A DNA stretch of 64,000 nt from Nitrospinia bacterium (GTDB lineage: Bacteria; Nitrospinota; Nitrospinia; Nitrospinales; JAJDAT01), in assembly GCA_029261715.1 (NCBI GenBank), contig JAJDAT010000001.1, positions 248,001-312,000 of the forward strand, read 5' to 3'. Under the pieces are notes generated by a model that had not been told where the DNA came from, did not search any database, and saw only the letters and a list, made by a program, of their open reading frames with translations. The position numbers were made by a program, and so were the translations under genes. Shown here in pieces: positions 24,501-31,021 of this stretch. Position 1 is the first letter of the stretch. Each line of letters opens with the position of its first letter.

Positions 24501-27500
24501 CATCTTCCTTTAAAGATTTAACCGTTAATGCTGCCAACGATGTATTAGCTTATAGCGCATTGACAGCGCAAAATATCGATTTCACCGCTGGAGACGATAT
24601 CGTTTCTTATAGTAGCTTATCTGCGCAATCAACTAACTTAACTGCTGGCGACTATATTACTTTAAGAGGAACCACAACCGTACCAACGTTAACCGCTAAC
24701 GGAAATTACGTTTCAATCGACGGTGCGACAACTTCTACCACGGCCGACCTAACCGCCACGAATAACGTTACGGTTTATGGAACGTCTAACATCGACAACC
24801 TAAATGTTAACGCTGGTCTTGATGTCGTCCTTAAAGGAACATTAAACGGCGACACAGCAAACTTAACTACTGGACGCGATTTAACGGTATCCAACGCAAC
24901 CTCTACATTTAATACATTTACCGCTTCGGCATTTGACGATATTAGTTTGACCGGTTCCATGACCACAGGAACCTTAAACTTAACCGCAAGCGATTATTTG
25001 ACCATTAACGGCATAACAAACGTAACTGACTTAGTTATGAATGCCGGTAGTGACGCTAGATTGTACGGCGACGTAACTGCCGACACAGGTGACATCGACG
25101 CTAATCGCCATATCTACTTCAGAAATAATATCGATATCGGAACCTTAGATGCAGACGCTCAAAGCAGTATCGACGCCAATGCGACAATCACTTCTAATAC
25201 CGGAAGGTTTACGGCCACTGGCGGTAGCGTTACCTTTAGAGGAACTCACAACATAACCAACTTGACGGCAAATGCCGGTACCTACGACGTCAATCTCTAC
25301 GGAACGCTCACTTCAACAACGGGCGACATCGACGCGGGACGTCATATTAGATTGCGCGAATCCGCAAGTTTTCAAGACTTGGATATGAACGCCGGTGAAG
25401 GCATCTCAACGGTTGGAAACTTAACGGCCACAACAGGTAATTTCACCGCTGGAAATACGGCATCGTTTAATGGAATTACTAACGTCGATACTATGACCGT
25501 TAACGCGGGTACAGATATCGTATTCTACGGAACTGTTAACTCTACAACGGCAACGTTAACCGCTAATGACGATGCATACTTATATGCTAACTCAACAATT
25601 GATTCGTTGAGCGTGGACGCTTTTGACGACATTGGAGTTAATACATCATTAACTTCGACGCAAGCAACCTTCTCAGCGGGTGACTATGTAACGTTAGATG
25701 GAACCTTGAATATTGCTTCTCTAACCGCAAGCACAGATAATTACGACGTAAATGTTAGAGGGCCTCTAACCTCCTCTACCACAGATATTGATGCTGGTAG
25801 ACACGCTTACTTAAATGGAGTCTCTAACGTAACTAACTTAGATATAAACGCCATTGGCGGTATTGCGATCAATAACGATCTTACAAGCGACACGACGATA
25901 CTTACTTCTGGATCAAGCACAACCTTAAGAGGAATTTCAACGCTTGAAGATCTAACCGTTAACGCAGGCAATAGCCTTAACTTCTACGGAACGTTAACAG
26001 CCGATACGGCTGATGTGGATGCCGGTCAATATTTTAGATTACGAGAGTCTTCCACTTTCCAAACAAGTGTCGATGTAAATGCGGGATACTATATTGATAT
26101 CAACGGAAGCTTAACCGCTCCAACGGGTATCTTCTCGTCAGGATATGCGGCGGCATTTAACGGAATTAACAGCATCGACACTTTAACTATCAATGCGGCA
26201 AATGATATTAGCGTTAAGGGTTCTTTAACCGTGTCTAATTCCGCAACGCTAACTGCTGGCGACGATTTAGGTTTGCATGCCGCTTCATCTTTTGGAACGC
26301 TAAACGCCACAGCGGTTAAAGATTTAGCGATTAGCGGTTCTTTAGCCTCGACCCAAACGACATTAGATGCCGGTCGAAACCTTAGCTTACGCGGAACGGT
26401 AAGCGCGCCTACCCTATCGGCAAACGCGGGTAACGATCTAAATACCTACGATATTTTAACTGCGACGGACTTAACTCTGAGCGCCGGTCGTAATATTGGA
26501 ATTAATTCATCTGTAAGCGCTTCTTCTGCCGCCATAGACGCAATAGGTTCGGTAACCATTTACGGAAACTCAACATTGAATTCGCTGGAAGTTGACGCGG
26601 GACAAAGCGTTAACCTTTATGGTTCTGTAACAGCAGATACTGGCATAATCAACGCAGGCGAAACGGCTCGATTCCGTAATACGCATGAATACACAACAAG
26701 CCTTGATGTCAATGCAGGCGGTTCAGTTGATCTATCTTTGGGAAGCCTCACAACCCCAACAGGAAACTTCACTGCCGGCTCCAATGCAGGGTTTAACGGT
26801 ACGGTAGCTATCGATCAATTAACGGTAAACGCCGATCAAGATCTTTGGTTTAAAGGCCAATTAACATCCACAACCGCTAATTTAACGGCTGGCGACGATC
26901 TTACTTTAAATACCGTTGCGAATGTTCAAACACTATCGGCTAGCGCCAACGACGAATTGTATGTAACGAACGTCTTGAATGCCAATCAAGCGACCTTAAC
27001 ATCCCAAGACAATATTACGGTTGGCGGCACAGTAACGGCAACAACAGGCGTACTTAACGCGCAAAGACATATCTATCTTAGAGACAATCTAAATATAGAC
27101 ACGTTAACGGCAACAGCGCATCACGATACCGATCCTTCTATGAACTCAAGCATTAGCGTGAATGGTTCATTAACTTCAACGTCGGCTAACTTAACTGCAG
27201 ATTATAACGTAAGCATTAATGCAATCACTTCTGCCGATAACCTGATCATTGGAGCTGGTAGAGATATCAGCGTTCGCGGTCAACTAACTTCCACTAACGC
27301 TAACTTAACTGCTGGCAATAGCTTGGGTTTACATTCCGTATCGGATATCGCAACCCTAACCGCTAACGCCGTTAACGATATTTCAATAAGCAATTCGTTA
27401 ACTGGGACTCAGGCGACTTTAACTGCACAAGACAATATCACCGTTCAAGGAACGACAACTCTCCAAGACTTTGACGCTACGGCGGGAAGCTCCATAAGCA

Positions 27501-30500
27501 TTTATGGAACATTCGCATCGGCAACTGGAGATTTAATCGCTCAACAAAATATCTCTTTAAGAGACAATATCTCGATTGATACTTTAAATGCTACAGCTCA
27601 GCACGACACAGACCCAGCGGTACTTTCATCTATAAGCGTCAGCGGAACATTAGATTCAACAACTGCGAACTTAACGGCTGGGTATAACGTAAGCGTAAAC
27701 GCAAACTCAACGGTTGATAACCTGACCATTGGCGCTGGCAGAGATATCAGCGTTCGCGGTCAATTGACTTCCACTAACGCTAACCTGACAGCTGGCAATA
27801 GCTTGGGTCTACATTCCGTATCGGATATCACAACCCTAACCGCTAACGCCGTTGACGATATTTCAATAAGCAATTCGTTAACTGGGACTCAGACGACTTT
27901 AACTGCGCAAGACAATATCACCGTTCAAGGAACGACAACTCTCCAAGACTTTGACTCTACGGCGGGAAGCTCCATAAGCATTTATGGAACATTCGCATCG
28001 GCAACTGGAGATTTAATCGCTCAACGAAATATCTCTTTAAGGGACAATATCTCGATTGACACCTTAAACGCGACAGCTCAGCACGATACAGACCCAGCGG
28101 TACTTTCATCTATAAGCGTCAGCGGAACGTTGGATTCAACAACTGCGAACTTAACGGCTGGGTATAACGTAAGCGTCAATGCAAACTCAACGGTTGATAA
28201 CCTAACCGTTAACGCCGGAAACGATTTAACCATTTATGGTCAACTCACTTCCGTATTGGCCGACTTGACGTCTGGAGACGACCTTAACGTAAGCGCAATC
28301 TCAAATATCCAAACGCTTACCGCCAACTCCGGAGACGGTTTGAATATTGGCAACCAACTGACTGCAACAGACGTTAATTTGACTTCGTTAGGTAACGTTA
28401 CCGTAAGAGGAAATACAAACATGCAAACTCTTACAATTAATTCAGGAGCTGGCATTAATGTTTACGACAACCTGACCGCAACGACCGCCGATCTTGACGC
28501 GCAGAACAACATTTATTTTAGAAACAACTATAAAGAAGGCAGCGTCGATACTATTAGCATCGGTACGTTGAACGCCACGGCTCAAAATGATACCGATCCT
28601 GAATACCGATCAAGCATAAGCATTTATGGCACTGCAGAATCTACGACGGCTAACTTAACTGCCGGTTATAACGTAGCAACAAATGGCGACGTAACGATAG
28701 ACAACTTAACCATTAATGCAGATCAAGATATTTCAACTCGCGGTAACCTGACTTCTATCACGACTGACTTGAACGCTGGCGACGACATAAGCTTATACTC
28801 AGTTTCAAATATTCAAACCTTGACGGCAACATCTGGCGACTACCTGAGCATTGGCAATGAGTTGACTTCTAACAACGTCACTTTGAATTCTCAAGGAACC
28901 ACCACCATCAGAGGCAATACAAACATTGCGCAAAACCTCGCGGTAACTTCTGGAAACGGTATCAGTATTTACGATAATCTGACGGCTGCGACCGCTACCT
29001 TAAACGCGCAACGAAACATTCACTTCAGAAACGACTACGAAGCCGGTAACCCTGAGATGAATGAAAATATCAGCATAGGAACGTTAACCGCTCTCGCTAA
29101 TCATGATACCGATCTTGAAGCTAGATCGAGTATCAGCATTTATGGCCGAATGACTGCTAACACAGCTAATTTAAATGCAGGGTATAGCATCTCCACTTAT
29201 GGTGATTCAACTTTTAATGATTTAATAGTAAACGCTGGCAATGACTTTGTAATGCGAGGCACCTTAACTGTTGGAAACGCTCAGCTAACAGCTCAGGACG
29301 ATGTTTATACAACGGGAGACTTTAACGTTAATGAACTCGTAGCAACTGCAGGCGATAGAATTTCATTTAAAACTATCAAAGGACAAACTGCAGACATTCA
29401 AGGCGAATCCGTTAGCGTAGGCGGCGATACAGAGTTAGAAGAACTGAATGTCGACGCCAATCAAGATGTCGTAATTAAAGATAATGCTCAAGCTGATGTT
29501 GCTAATGTCGAAGCGGGAAGAAATACTCACACCCGAGACGACGTTAGCATCGAAACATTAAACGTTATCAACTCGATTAACTTCACGCAAGCAGGTAGCT
29601 TAACCGCCACGAACTTGAACGTTAACGTCAGCAACGATTTCTCTACTCGCGGTATAGTGACCATTCAAACAGCCGACGTAACCGCAGGTGACGATATTGG
29701 AATCCATTCGGTTTCGAACATCACTACCTTAAATGCTAACGCTACCGATCATATTAGCGTTAGCAACGCTTTGATTACGGTAGACGCGAGTTTGATTTCT
29801 GGAAGTAGCGTTCGCGTTGCCGGAACTTCTAATATCACGAACTTGACCGCCAATGCCGGTATTGACGTTAGTACCGCTGGCAACGTTTCGATTCAAACGG
29901 GTTCTTTAACCGCTGGCGACGACGTACACTTTGGCGGAACGACAAGTTTTAATAGCGTAACTGTCGATGCGGTAGATAGCGTCACAACCCGCTCCGACGG
30001 TTCTTTAACTTCGACAACCACAAGCATAGACGCTGGTAACGACGTCTCCTTCAACGGGACTAACGATTTAGGCACAACCGTTGTTACCGCTGGCGACGAT
30101 GTGGTGGTTGGTAGTACCGGAACAGTCACAACGGAATCAGTACAAATTACTGCCGGCGATGACGTGGTTGTCGGAACTGGCGGTTCTGTCGAATCCTCTA
30201 CAACGGTCGATGTTGACGCGGGAGATGATACCGTAATTTATGGCTCAGTATCTGGTGATAGCGTCGACGTAGAATCCGAAGACGACGTTGTCGTGACAGG
30301 CGAAGTGACTTCCGATAACGAAACGAATATCTCCGCCGGCGACAACATCGATATCAGCGGTGGCAATGTTGAATCTTCTGGCGAAATGAATCTAAATGCA
30401 GACTCCAACTCCGATGGAATTGGAAACTTATCGATTCGAAATGGCGGTACGGTATCATCCAACGACCAGACCCTTAATATTTCGGCTAACGACGTAAACA

Positions 30501-31006
30501 TTTCAGGAGCTTTAAACAGCGGCTTAGCAGCTACCAACATTCAAGTATCTGATGGCGGTTCAATTGGCCTTGGACTGACTTCTGGGAATATGAGTATAAA
30601 CGGAGCTGAATTACAAAACATCGCCGCCAGTTCATTAAACCTAGGCGGAATCAATACTCAATTGATCACTGTAGACGGGATTACCGGCGACCAAAGTTCT
30701 AATATCGGTTCATTGAGTTTAAACTCTGGAGCCGATGCGGGAACGGTAAGTTTTATTAAAAGGGACTCTACATTCAACGCTTTGACTACGAATGCGGGTG
30801 GCGATGTAGCGGTTCAAACCAACCTGACAGCAATTTCCTTTAACGCCACAGCCGATTCGGATAGCAACAACGCCGGCGGTTTTTCGCTTTTCTCTGAAAA
30901 AACGGTAACTTCTTCAGGCGACATCTCAATCACCGGAGCTGGCAATACAATAGACGGTACCCTTGACGCTTCCGGCACAACCACTATTACCGATACAAGT
31001 TTTTAA
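6569..31006 (+). CDS. Giant filamentous-haemagglutinin-family exoprotein (TpsA-like adhesin)
   Basis: This 8145-residue protein of roughly 0.8 MDa is encoded by a single open frame. It starts with a long n-region and a hydrophobic signal segment (about 17-41), with probable cleavage after VYA (A42). A haemagglutination-activity (TPS) domain follows at about 43-280, with the signature NPSGIIFG, a variant of NPNGI, and NVGGLMATT. The motif GTWLLDPRNI near residue 440, typical of large exoproteins of this family, ends the non-repetitive head. The rest is beta-helix-like repeats. Residues about 550-5970 carry a long unit with an ELQNI core (at least 20 copies) and acidic DADSDRNGTGDF-type loops. 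Residues about 5970-7790 carry shorter LTA-DD-N units. The last 350 residues return to the long unit. The end (TTITDTSF) is abrupt, with no cell-wall, autotransporter or C-terminal effector domain recognised. Only one cysteine was noticed (about residue 571). No TpsB/FhaC transporter lies in the window. The expected role is surface attachment or aggregation. Confidence 0.92.
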   Translation: MDNLIHRSQKKFSKPNTSLFLLRLWVGFLVYLIGGLPTLVYALPQDGQIVAGQGTIQQPSSTEMIVNQSSEKMIADWKSFGIGKQESVLFNQPGSNSVALNRVLGANPSDILGKLSANGQIFLTNPSGIIFGQNARVNVGGLMATTLGISNKDFLSGNYNFTQDPSKALASIINKGQIESSGYVGLLAPNVENRGTIIANAGSVAMGSGNAASLDFIGDGLINFAITEPVKGEVLDEEGNVIEHRVLNTGKIQSGYVALTAKNASDVIKNVVNNTGVIEAYSAVEKDGEIYLMAEGGEVSVSGTLDASGKGAGEKGGTVHILGDEVKLDNATIDASGDAGGGTVLVGGDYQGKGSIQTANNTQVSADTQINADAISKGNGGKIIIWSENSTITKGILTARGGSISGNGGLIETSGKNNLVVTKAADVSAKNGLAGTWLLDPRNIEITSATSGVDQNGGEFTPNSDSSTVDVALINQALNNGTSVVITTGTDGDQEGNITVTAAILKSSGGNTSLTLNAAGKIIVNNTITSTSGNLDVNLIAKSDIDINAAISTNGGNFFADTGSGSSTPHICGVAPAINHVSGTPTQSSSTKITISSDINTNGGDVTLGDANGTETVALIGAGLIEAAQKKSKIIFDGGTINQAKDLNINSDIVITQVQNLSLSATNDINFKGSVLIDPDAPPLTLANLILNADSDADGSGDLIVFEESTITPGGTVTITANDIDLQGEINASTTILVSDNGTIGLGNATGDMTLSGAELNRINGLALTIGSFSNGDIIVDGFDRVFSSFVSATTLNSGGDITFQNTDSTISHLTANANANINVNHILNVIGDFVAVADHDNSGAGDFTLASGFTLVALGDLTVTAVNIFQNGDFSSAGTLTLNGNVLITGPVNLTAADGIIITNDLINNGTITIDADTDRDGTGDFTLNSGIQIVSNNNDISITANDFIINGTINSGIGTLSLISSVNSTTIGIGGGAGDISISSSELQNITAGTLIVGNSNSGAITIGGISSADSANIGNLEFNSGSSITITGSVTSSGDVSLQSGSDLNVDASLSITSGSLSAQTDGSIQIDAGLTTSGGAISLETTGADIHLNQDISTGGGDFLADAGVGSNDNGSNAVVHVSGVAYAAPRISGASTPSVSLSEKATIFLNANISTSGGDITLGRSENNVKVLIGAGPIETTEVSSKVAFGNLTGGGNQSLGADAGNLNFNAALFLENKGINTLTLQARQNVNFNGQVLLDGSDQLNLIVIADNDNNASGDLVIGESGSIQTNNGDFSITAKDIDLSGEIDTGNGDINVQSSTNNTIGLGNATGTLSLDNSELSKLKGGDLSIGNNSGGNIEIDGVNASQFSSVTLTSDSDINFQNNDSTFSLLTLNADNDINVNANLNTQSGSFTAIADADNSGAGDFTLASNQTVTATDDITITSVNIFQNGNFSAGGSLVFNGNLILDLSVRLSAADGITITESIINNGNIIIDADTDADGIGTFNLLSGIAINSNNFDISITAADFVIDGTIDSGTGTTSLLLSTNGLLVVGDSLAFPLSFGDSINSQDAEISGSELQNITASNLILGGSKTGVVGVNGIQLTDTVNIGQITIESGGDVVFAGGDSTFKNLSINANRSITVKSNVSTTSGDLTATANSNGDGYGHFYLDNASFTSSGHLTVSALDIVQTGITTFSSGGILALFGNMLSETGNISLLADDGIIITENIITNSSITINANVDQDAVGDLVIEDGVIIQTSGNVIFLIANDFDIRGTVSAANGTIVLAERSEASSRRLEIGSNAGPGGTTASISSDELQRLSAWRLDVQSDGDIFVKGLAVEDLAGILNDVTLNAKRENVYFDNASNFNQGLLVRAEKDIVINSDITTNGYAEFVNADSNGTGRLLHQSGATVSTNNHDLLIKVSDVFIGNTSFIDVGSGTIAFHTNSDDSIGLGGSTGDLTLSNQEIQNITAGKFQVGLSNRFQVGDILVSGLSEGVADRFDEVALLSNEDIIFENGTSFFKKLTLEATDSITINASITTTEGDILITSDTDNNGIGDVTLGSGSIISSAADITATAPNIVANGTLISLGTILFNGTVIVPDQILNLSAADGIIISEDLITNGNISINADNDADGNGTFSLLSGIQIVSNNFDIVITASDFDIQGTINSGSGKTSLLVSTSKNIVIGEGGSSNDAWISGDELQKITAANLVIGNSTNGSITVNEITAIQSQNIEELNLIATGSSKDIIFTGTSSTFKKLSAITNDDVLVNSNLNITNSDLFLQAEDVVFIASDINVANGEITFESGDDIFVSGNITGSNNLTLRANDDIFIEKNISTNGNVFIKADLDGSGGGRGGSIVMSDGSELNAGSGTITFQANSGIVLSRIVTTNSSDSAISLHAGSRAIQDAGDIGGADIVAESGGVTLIGVSIGIGNAIETTIEKLNITSSGFNSVANIVETDDLEVANIGVAAGNGIFTISVGGDLTFIDTTVNAFLAGENYFKAAGSITIDQNLSATGTVNLVADSDFDGSGSVTINSGKTLSATNDILITAQSVTVNGALSAGNALKVSTNGQITGTLQAANGVTISDNLVLNQDLIIDADTDRDGNGTFTLTLGTLIYSNNNDITIIANDFNIDGIIESGTGTISLKRATAGSIGIGEFSTSLDAMLDITNNDSEIARLFTDNLVIGGDNTTFIKVAEMVTGRYDDPNVDIKNSHINGRKFYDIDKITLNAEGDLGLVAFDDQDSDKLSFYDLEVNAVDGIVNNEELYALDGNIKLDADSNNFADGFDRLYFGDQYGRDLTATGNIELSAQSGKIYSFSEIWLDAGGSVETTGILDANSMLTIYANDGITINNNVEGSGYVSLYADRDANGGVFTLANGANISTSLDTRIEASDINLNTAGTIISDDLILTKTTLDGTIGIGNAAGDFSLSGGELQKLFIDYLVVSETSGTSSFIDGVTASNVANINVFQIASDSITFQDNASTFGQILAIAKDNINVNENLTANTVDLRASFNNTNSGTGLLSVASGATVSSNNGLLYIESRDIDLQGFLNSGSGETKILNSGGGSTIGLGNAVGDITLSGAELQNITAQNLTIGDGYTSGITVSNLASIDTVNISNQVILQALADDGTITFNGTITHANAPTNEFKALTARANNGISVNAPLWTNFGDLILDGDANNQIDGSDGITIASIPAFLDTGNKIQSAGNLTLSASNGGIVAQGHLTLNANGDINIQDSLTVNKLSVHADNDDNNSGTFNLDSGASIVTDNHDFNLRANDVEINGAINTGNGSLIISRILGGSLGLGDAVGDMTLTGSELQNITTSNLVFGSGSATFSEIRVDNVTSTNSSNIQTAKLYATRGGSAGTIDFLGGSSTFKGLRLGSIGDINVNSDVMITQGDFFSSGILSSGNGDFNLGSGVTITASNDIEVQAVNISTANSALIQANNLITTTITGMDIDTQVNTLTFTNTGTGNIIIDNQGALTATGTNPGGLVDITTHSPLTVGAGGISAGQNVTLTAAGASGQNNDNLTIQGAVSSTSGNIVLTADDTLLTNASVSASSGTVSATSTNDAITFNGDVTSGSDLMVSAAEGVTINSDVNSSGATTIDADSDSNNSGDFTLSSGQTITSDGDLSIAAETMVQDGNLNSGGEITLNGQVQLTGNISAADGVTISQDLILNEAINIDADSDRNGTGDFTLLTGISIDSNNHDITITANDFIINGTINSGTADTFLLASVAGTSIGLGDTAGDISISGAELQNITAANLTIGNANTSSITVDNITSTQSGNISEQINLVSSADIAFENNASIFNNGLNVLANDGIQINANITTNFGDLALDGDADNLAGSNDQIVIGNSKTLRSYRSLSLDSTNGGISGLGSITLLASDGIAINDNLTSANTLFMNADSGSTGVGTLSIAGGATVSSSNSTLQLNAKDLDLQGQLNSGSGTLIIKNTQSGTIGLGDAIGEMTISGAELQNITADQFRLLGNNSSIIVDNISAAQTSNISGLTWLISFGDVSFENNDSTFDNSLLVEAHNEIQINTGLATLNGNMNLEADSNSSGSGDLTVRASGSLNSSNNNIELIANDFNINGTINSGTADTSLLSSISGTSIGLGNATGDISISGTELQNITANVLTLGDLKTNRITVDGVTATQSQNISTVSLNALKAINISGSTTNALIEFNNNASTFKALDLNSRNDIEVNVDVNTTDGDFTAAANSPHISGNSGDFTLASSATVTSSNDITVDATNIIQDGNFVAGGSLTLNGIVELAGDISAADGVTISQNLTLNEAINIDADSDRNGTGDFTLLSGITIDSNNHDITITANDFIINGIINSGTADTLLFASVAGTSIGIGDAVGDISISGAELQRIRAQNLTIGNANASSITVDNVTAIQNIYIVGSTNLISSGDVSFENNASTFRYGLNVQANDGININANITSQFGDMVLDGDADNLAGLSDQIVIADSKTVFTSRSLFVNSSVSGLGMIHLSASDGITINDNVTSSGILLITADINSSGAGDLFINNGAVLTSSNNTLQINAKDLHLQGQLDAGSSLVSIGATQGGTIGLGDTAGDMTISGAELQNIKGQTLSITASSITVDNITAAQSSNITGTTSVFSGGTISFENNASTFNNTLSVSAYNGIQINADIANLNGNLTLNGDYNNSADGNDAIAIADNVNINSGGHVTLKATTNGISAQNLQVNATESISIESNVTSTGALAFTADSDSNGSGYVAINAGASLVSGNNNITITADDFIINGTINSGTADTFLLSSVAGASIGLGNATGDISISGAELQNITATNLTIGNANASSTTVDNITAAQSANIGTINLASSGSVAFENNESNFNSLKVNADQVIFNAALSANNAIIINSSQSLNVDSNLSFGSLGVFNTGGRIDTNNGATISGGSLETVTQTGMSVNTQVASLDFNNWDSGDVIVNNQGDISAFGENELGAVSLTTKGSLTITGDDIIAGEDITLITTNEAGQTDDNLTIDGNVISELGNLKLLSDDALVINSQIEAEEGNIELTSTNDTITINEFVTSNGTTLISAGDDIALNFSIVSSSGDMTVIADTNGNGSGTVAINSPSQLSSNSSDLTIEAKDIVVGGIIRADNLTITVAGGGSVGLGDTTGDMSITGVELQNITARGLTIGDASTSSITVDNISAAQSSNITLQTNLITSGSVTFENNESNFNNLSIESGNILSISGGKIVGDSLTTTTITGMDIDSQVATLSFTNTGTGDIVVENQGGLTASGTNSGGSVTITTFSPLTVGASGLSADQNITLTAAGAIGQSDDNLTIQGNVSSTSGDILLSADDAIQIDNSITTGSGTIDVRADSSATGTGDLTIGASASLNSSNNDIEISANDVHITGTINSGSGETTITASDDGTIGFGATAGNLTISGAELQNITASTLTIGNSNGDDITVDGISAANSANISEVNLLSDGDLEFANSASTFKALVTDIDRDINVNAALTTTTGDLTLEAGDAITTQATVTGTNGILTLDAGEDISINADVTFGTVGFINSDGRIDTDNGAEIFGGTLATVTRNGIDLNTQVTNLNFFNFITGNVIVDNHGGITATGTNLGGTVDITTHSPLTVGGAGISAAGNITLTAAGEEGKTDDNLTIQGNVTSTSGNVDLFSDDALVVDSEVSAAGGDIEVASTNDTVTINESVTSSGDLTISAQDIEVDGAVTADSLTIVAADGGSVGLGNATGDMTLDGSELDNISANNVSIGDKNTGTITVDGIAEEQSNTLGSVTLNSNESINLVNEGSTFDSLTANADGDVNVETDVTADVGSFVAVADADGSGDGGFTLTQDASVTAEGEIGITAENTVVDGALAASGGLNLAAVDGITISNDYIVDGEINIDADSNKDGLGNFELLNNIAIDSTNNNIAITANDFIIDGTINSGTANTIFTTTFNKSIGIGDGGGNARIDRNELANITAGNLIVGNDQNGSITVDGVQLVDLTNIGGVTFNATQVGKSVVFRYNPSSFKDLTVNAANDVLAYSALTAQNIDFTAGDDIVSYSSLSAQSTNLTAGDYITLRGTTTVPTLTANGNYVSIDGATTSTTADLTATNNVTVYGTSNIDNLNVNAGLDVVLKGTLNGDTANLTTGRDLTVSNATSTFNTFTASAFDDISLTGSMTTGTLNLTASDYLTINGITNVTDLVMNAGSDARLYGDVTADTGDIDANRHIYFRNNIDIGTLDADAQSSIDANATITSNTGRFTATGGSVTFRGTHNITNLTANAGTYDVNLYGTLTSTTGDIDAGRHIRLRESASFQDLDMNAGEGISTVGNLTATTGNFTAGNTASFNGITNVDTMTVNAGTDIVFYGTVNSTTATLTANDDAYLYANSTIDSLSVDAFDDIGVNTSLTSTQATFSAGDYVTLDGTLNIASLTASTDNYDVNVRGPLTSSTTDIDAGRHAYLNGVSNVTNLDINAIGGIAINNDLTSDTTILTSGSSTTLRGISTLEDLTVNAGNSLNFYGTLTADTADVDAGQYFRLRESSTFQTSVDVNAGYYIDINGSLTAPTGIFSSGYAAAFNGINSIDTLTINAANDISVKGSLTVSNSATLTAGDDLGLHAASSFGTLNATAVKDLAISGSLASTQTTLDAGRNLSLRGTVSAPTLSANAGNDLNTYDILTATDLTLSAGRNIGINSSVSASSAAIDAIGSVTIYGNSTLNSLEVDAGQSVNLYGSVTADTGIINAGETARFRNTHEYTTSLDVNAGGSVDLSLGSLTTPTGNFTAGSNAGFNGTVAIDQLTVNADQDLWFKGQLTSTTANLTAGDDLTLNTVANVQTLSASANDELYVTNVLNANQATLTSQDNITVGGTVTATTGVLNAQRHIYLRDNLNIDTLTATAHHDTDPSMNSSISVNGSLTSTSANLTADYNVSINAITSADNLIIGAGRDISVRGQLTSTNANLTAGNSLGLHSVSDIATLTANAVNDISISNSLTGTQATLTAQDNITVQGTTTLQDFDATAGSSISIYGTFASATGDLIAQQNISLRDNISIDTLNATAQHDTDPAVLSSISVSGTLDSTTANLTAGYNVSVNANSTVDNLTIGAGRDISVRGQLTSTNANLTAGNSLGLHSVSDITTLTANAVDDISISNSLTGTQTTLTAQDNITVQGTTTLQDFDSTAGSSISIYGTFASATGDLIAQRNISLRDNISIDTLNATAQHDTDPAVLSSISVSGTLDSTTANLTAGYNVSVNANSTVDNLTVNAGNDLTIYGQLTSVLADLTSGDDLNVSAISNIQTLTANSGDGLNIGNQLTATDVNLTSLGNVTVRGNTNMQTLTINSGAGINVYDNLTATTADLDAQNNIYFRNNYKEGSVDTISIGTLNATAQNDTDPEYRSSISIYGTAESTTANLTAGYNVATNGDVTIDNLTINADQDISTRGNLTSITTDLNAGDDISLYSVSNIQTLTATSGDYLSIGNELTSNNVTLNSQGTTTIRGNTNIAQNLAVTSGNGISIYDNLTAATATLNAQRNIHFRNDYEAGNPEMNENISIGTLTALANHDTDLEARSSISIYGRMTANTANLNAGYSISTYGDSTFNDLIVNAGNDFVMRGTLTVGNAQLTAQDDVYTTGDFNVNELVATAGDRISFKTIKGQTADIQGESVSVGGDTELEELNVDANQDVVIKDNAQADVANVEAGRNTHTRDDVSIETLNVINSINFTQAGSLTATNLNVNVSNDFSTRGIVTIQTADVTAGDDIGIHSVSNITTLNANATDHISVSNALITVDASLISGSSVRVAGTSNITNLTANAGIDVSTAGNVSIQTGSLTAGDDVHFGGTTSFNSVTVDAVDSVTTRSDGSLTSTTTSIDAGNDVSFNGTNDLGTTVVTAGDDVVVGSTGTVTTESVQITAGDDVVVGTGGSVESSTTVDVDAGDDTVIYGSVSGDSVDVESEDDVVVTGEVTSDNETNISAGDNIDISGGNVESSGEMNLNADSNSDGIGNLSIRNGGTVSSNDQTLNISANDVNISGALNSGLAATNIQVSDGGSIGLGLTSGNMSINGAELQNIAASSLNLGGINTQLITVDGITGDQSSNIGSLSLNSGADAGTVSFIKRDSTFNALTTNAGGDVAVQTNLTAISFNATADSDSNNAGGFSLFSEKTVTSSGDISITGAGNTIDGTLDASGTTTITDTSF
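24480..29960 (+). repeat. Short-unit repeat zone inside giant exoprotein gene
   Basis: The encoded protein switches from long units to about 20-residue units of the form (N/D)LTAG-D(D/N)(L/I)-(V/L), alternating with a TLTANA strand. This gives a much denser repeat than either flank. Acidic DxDxDG loops are almost absent here, apart from the HDTDP variants. The pattern suggests a regular, narrow right-handed beta-helix shaft. Confidence 0.7.
27241..28200 (+). repeat. 480-bp tandem duplication within giant gene
   Basis: The blocks 27241-27720 and 27721-28200 align without gaps at an offset of exactly 480 bp (160 codons), differing at only scattered positions. For example, both contain the ACTCTCCAAGACTTTGAC segment and the HDTDPAVLSS coding stretch at the same phase. 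Repeats elsewhere in the gene are much more diverged, so this is the most recent expansion. Confidence 0.85.
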
Positions 31007-31021
31007 TTATTAGACTTAAAG

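Noticed and set aside
7114-30540. Dozens of antisense ORFs of 60-184 codons inside the giant gene
   Set aside because: They follow the repeats of the sense gene, have low-complexity translations and no ribosome sites, and the sense frame is a clear coding region.
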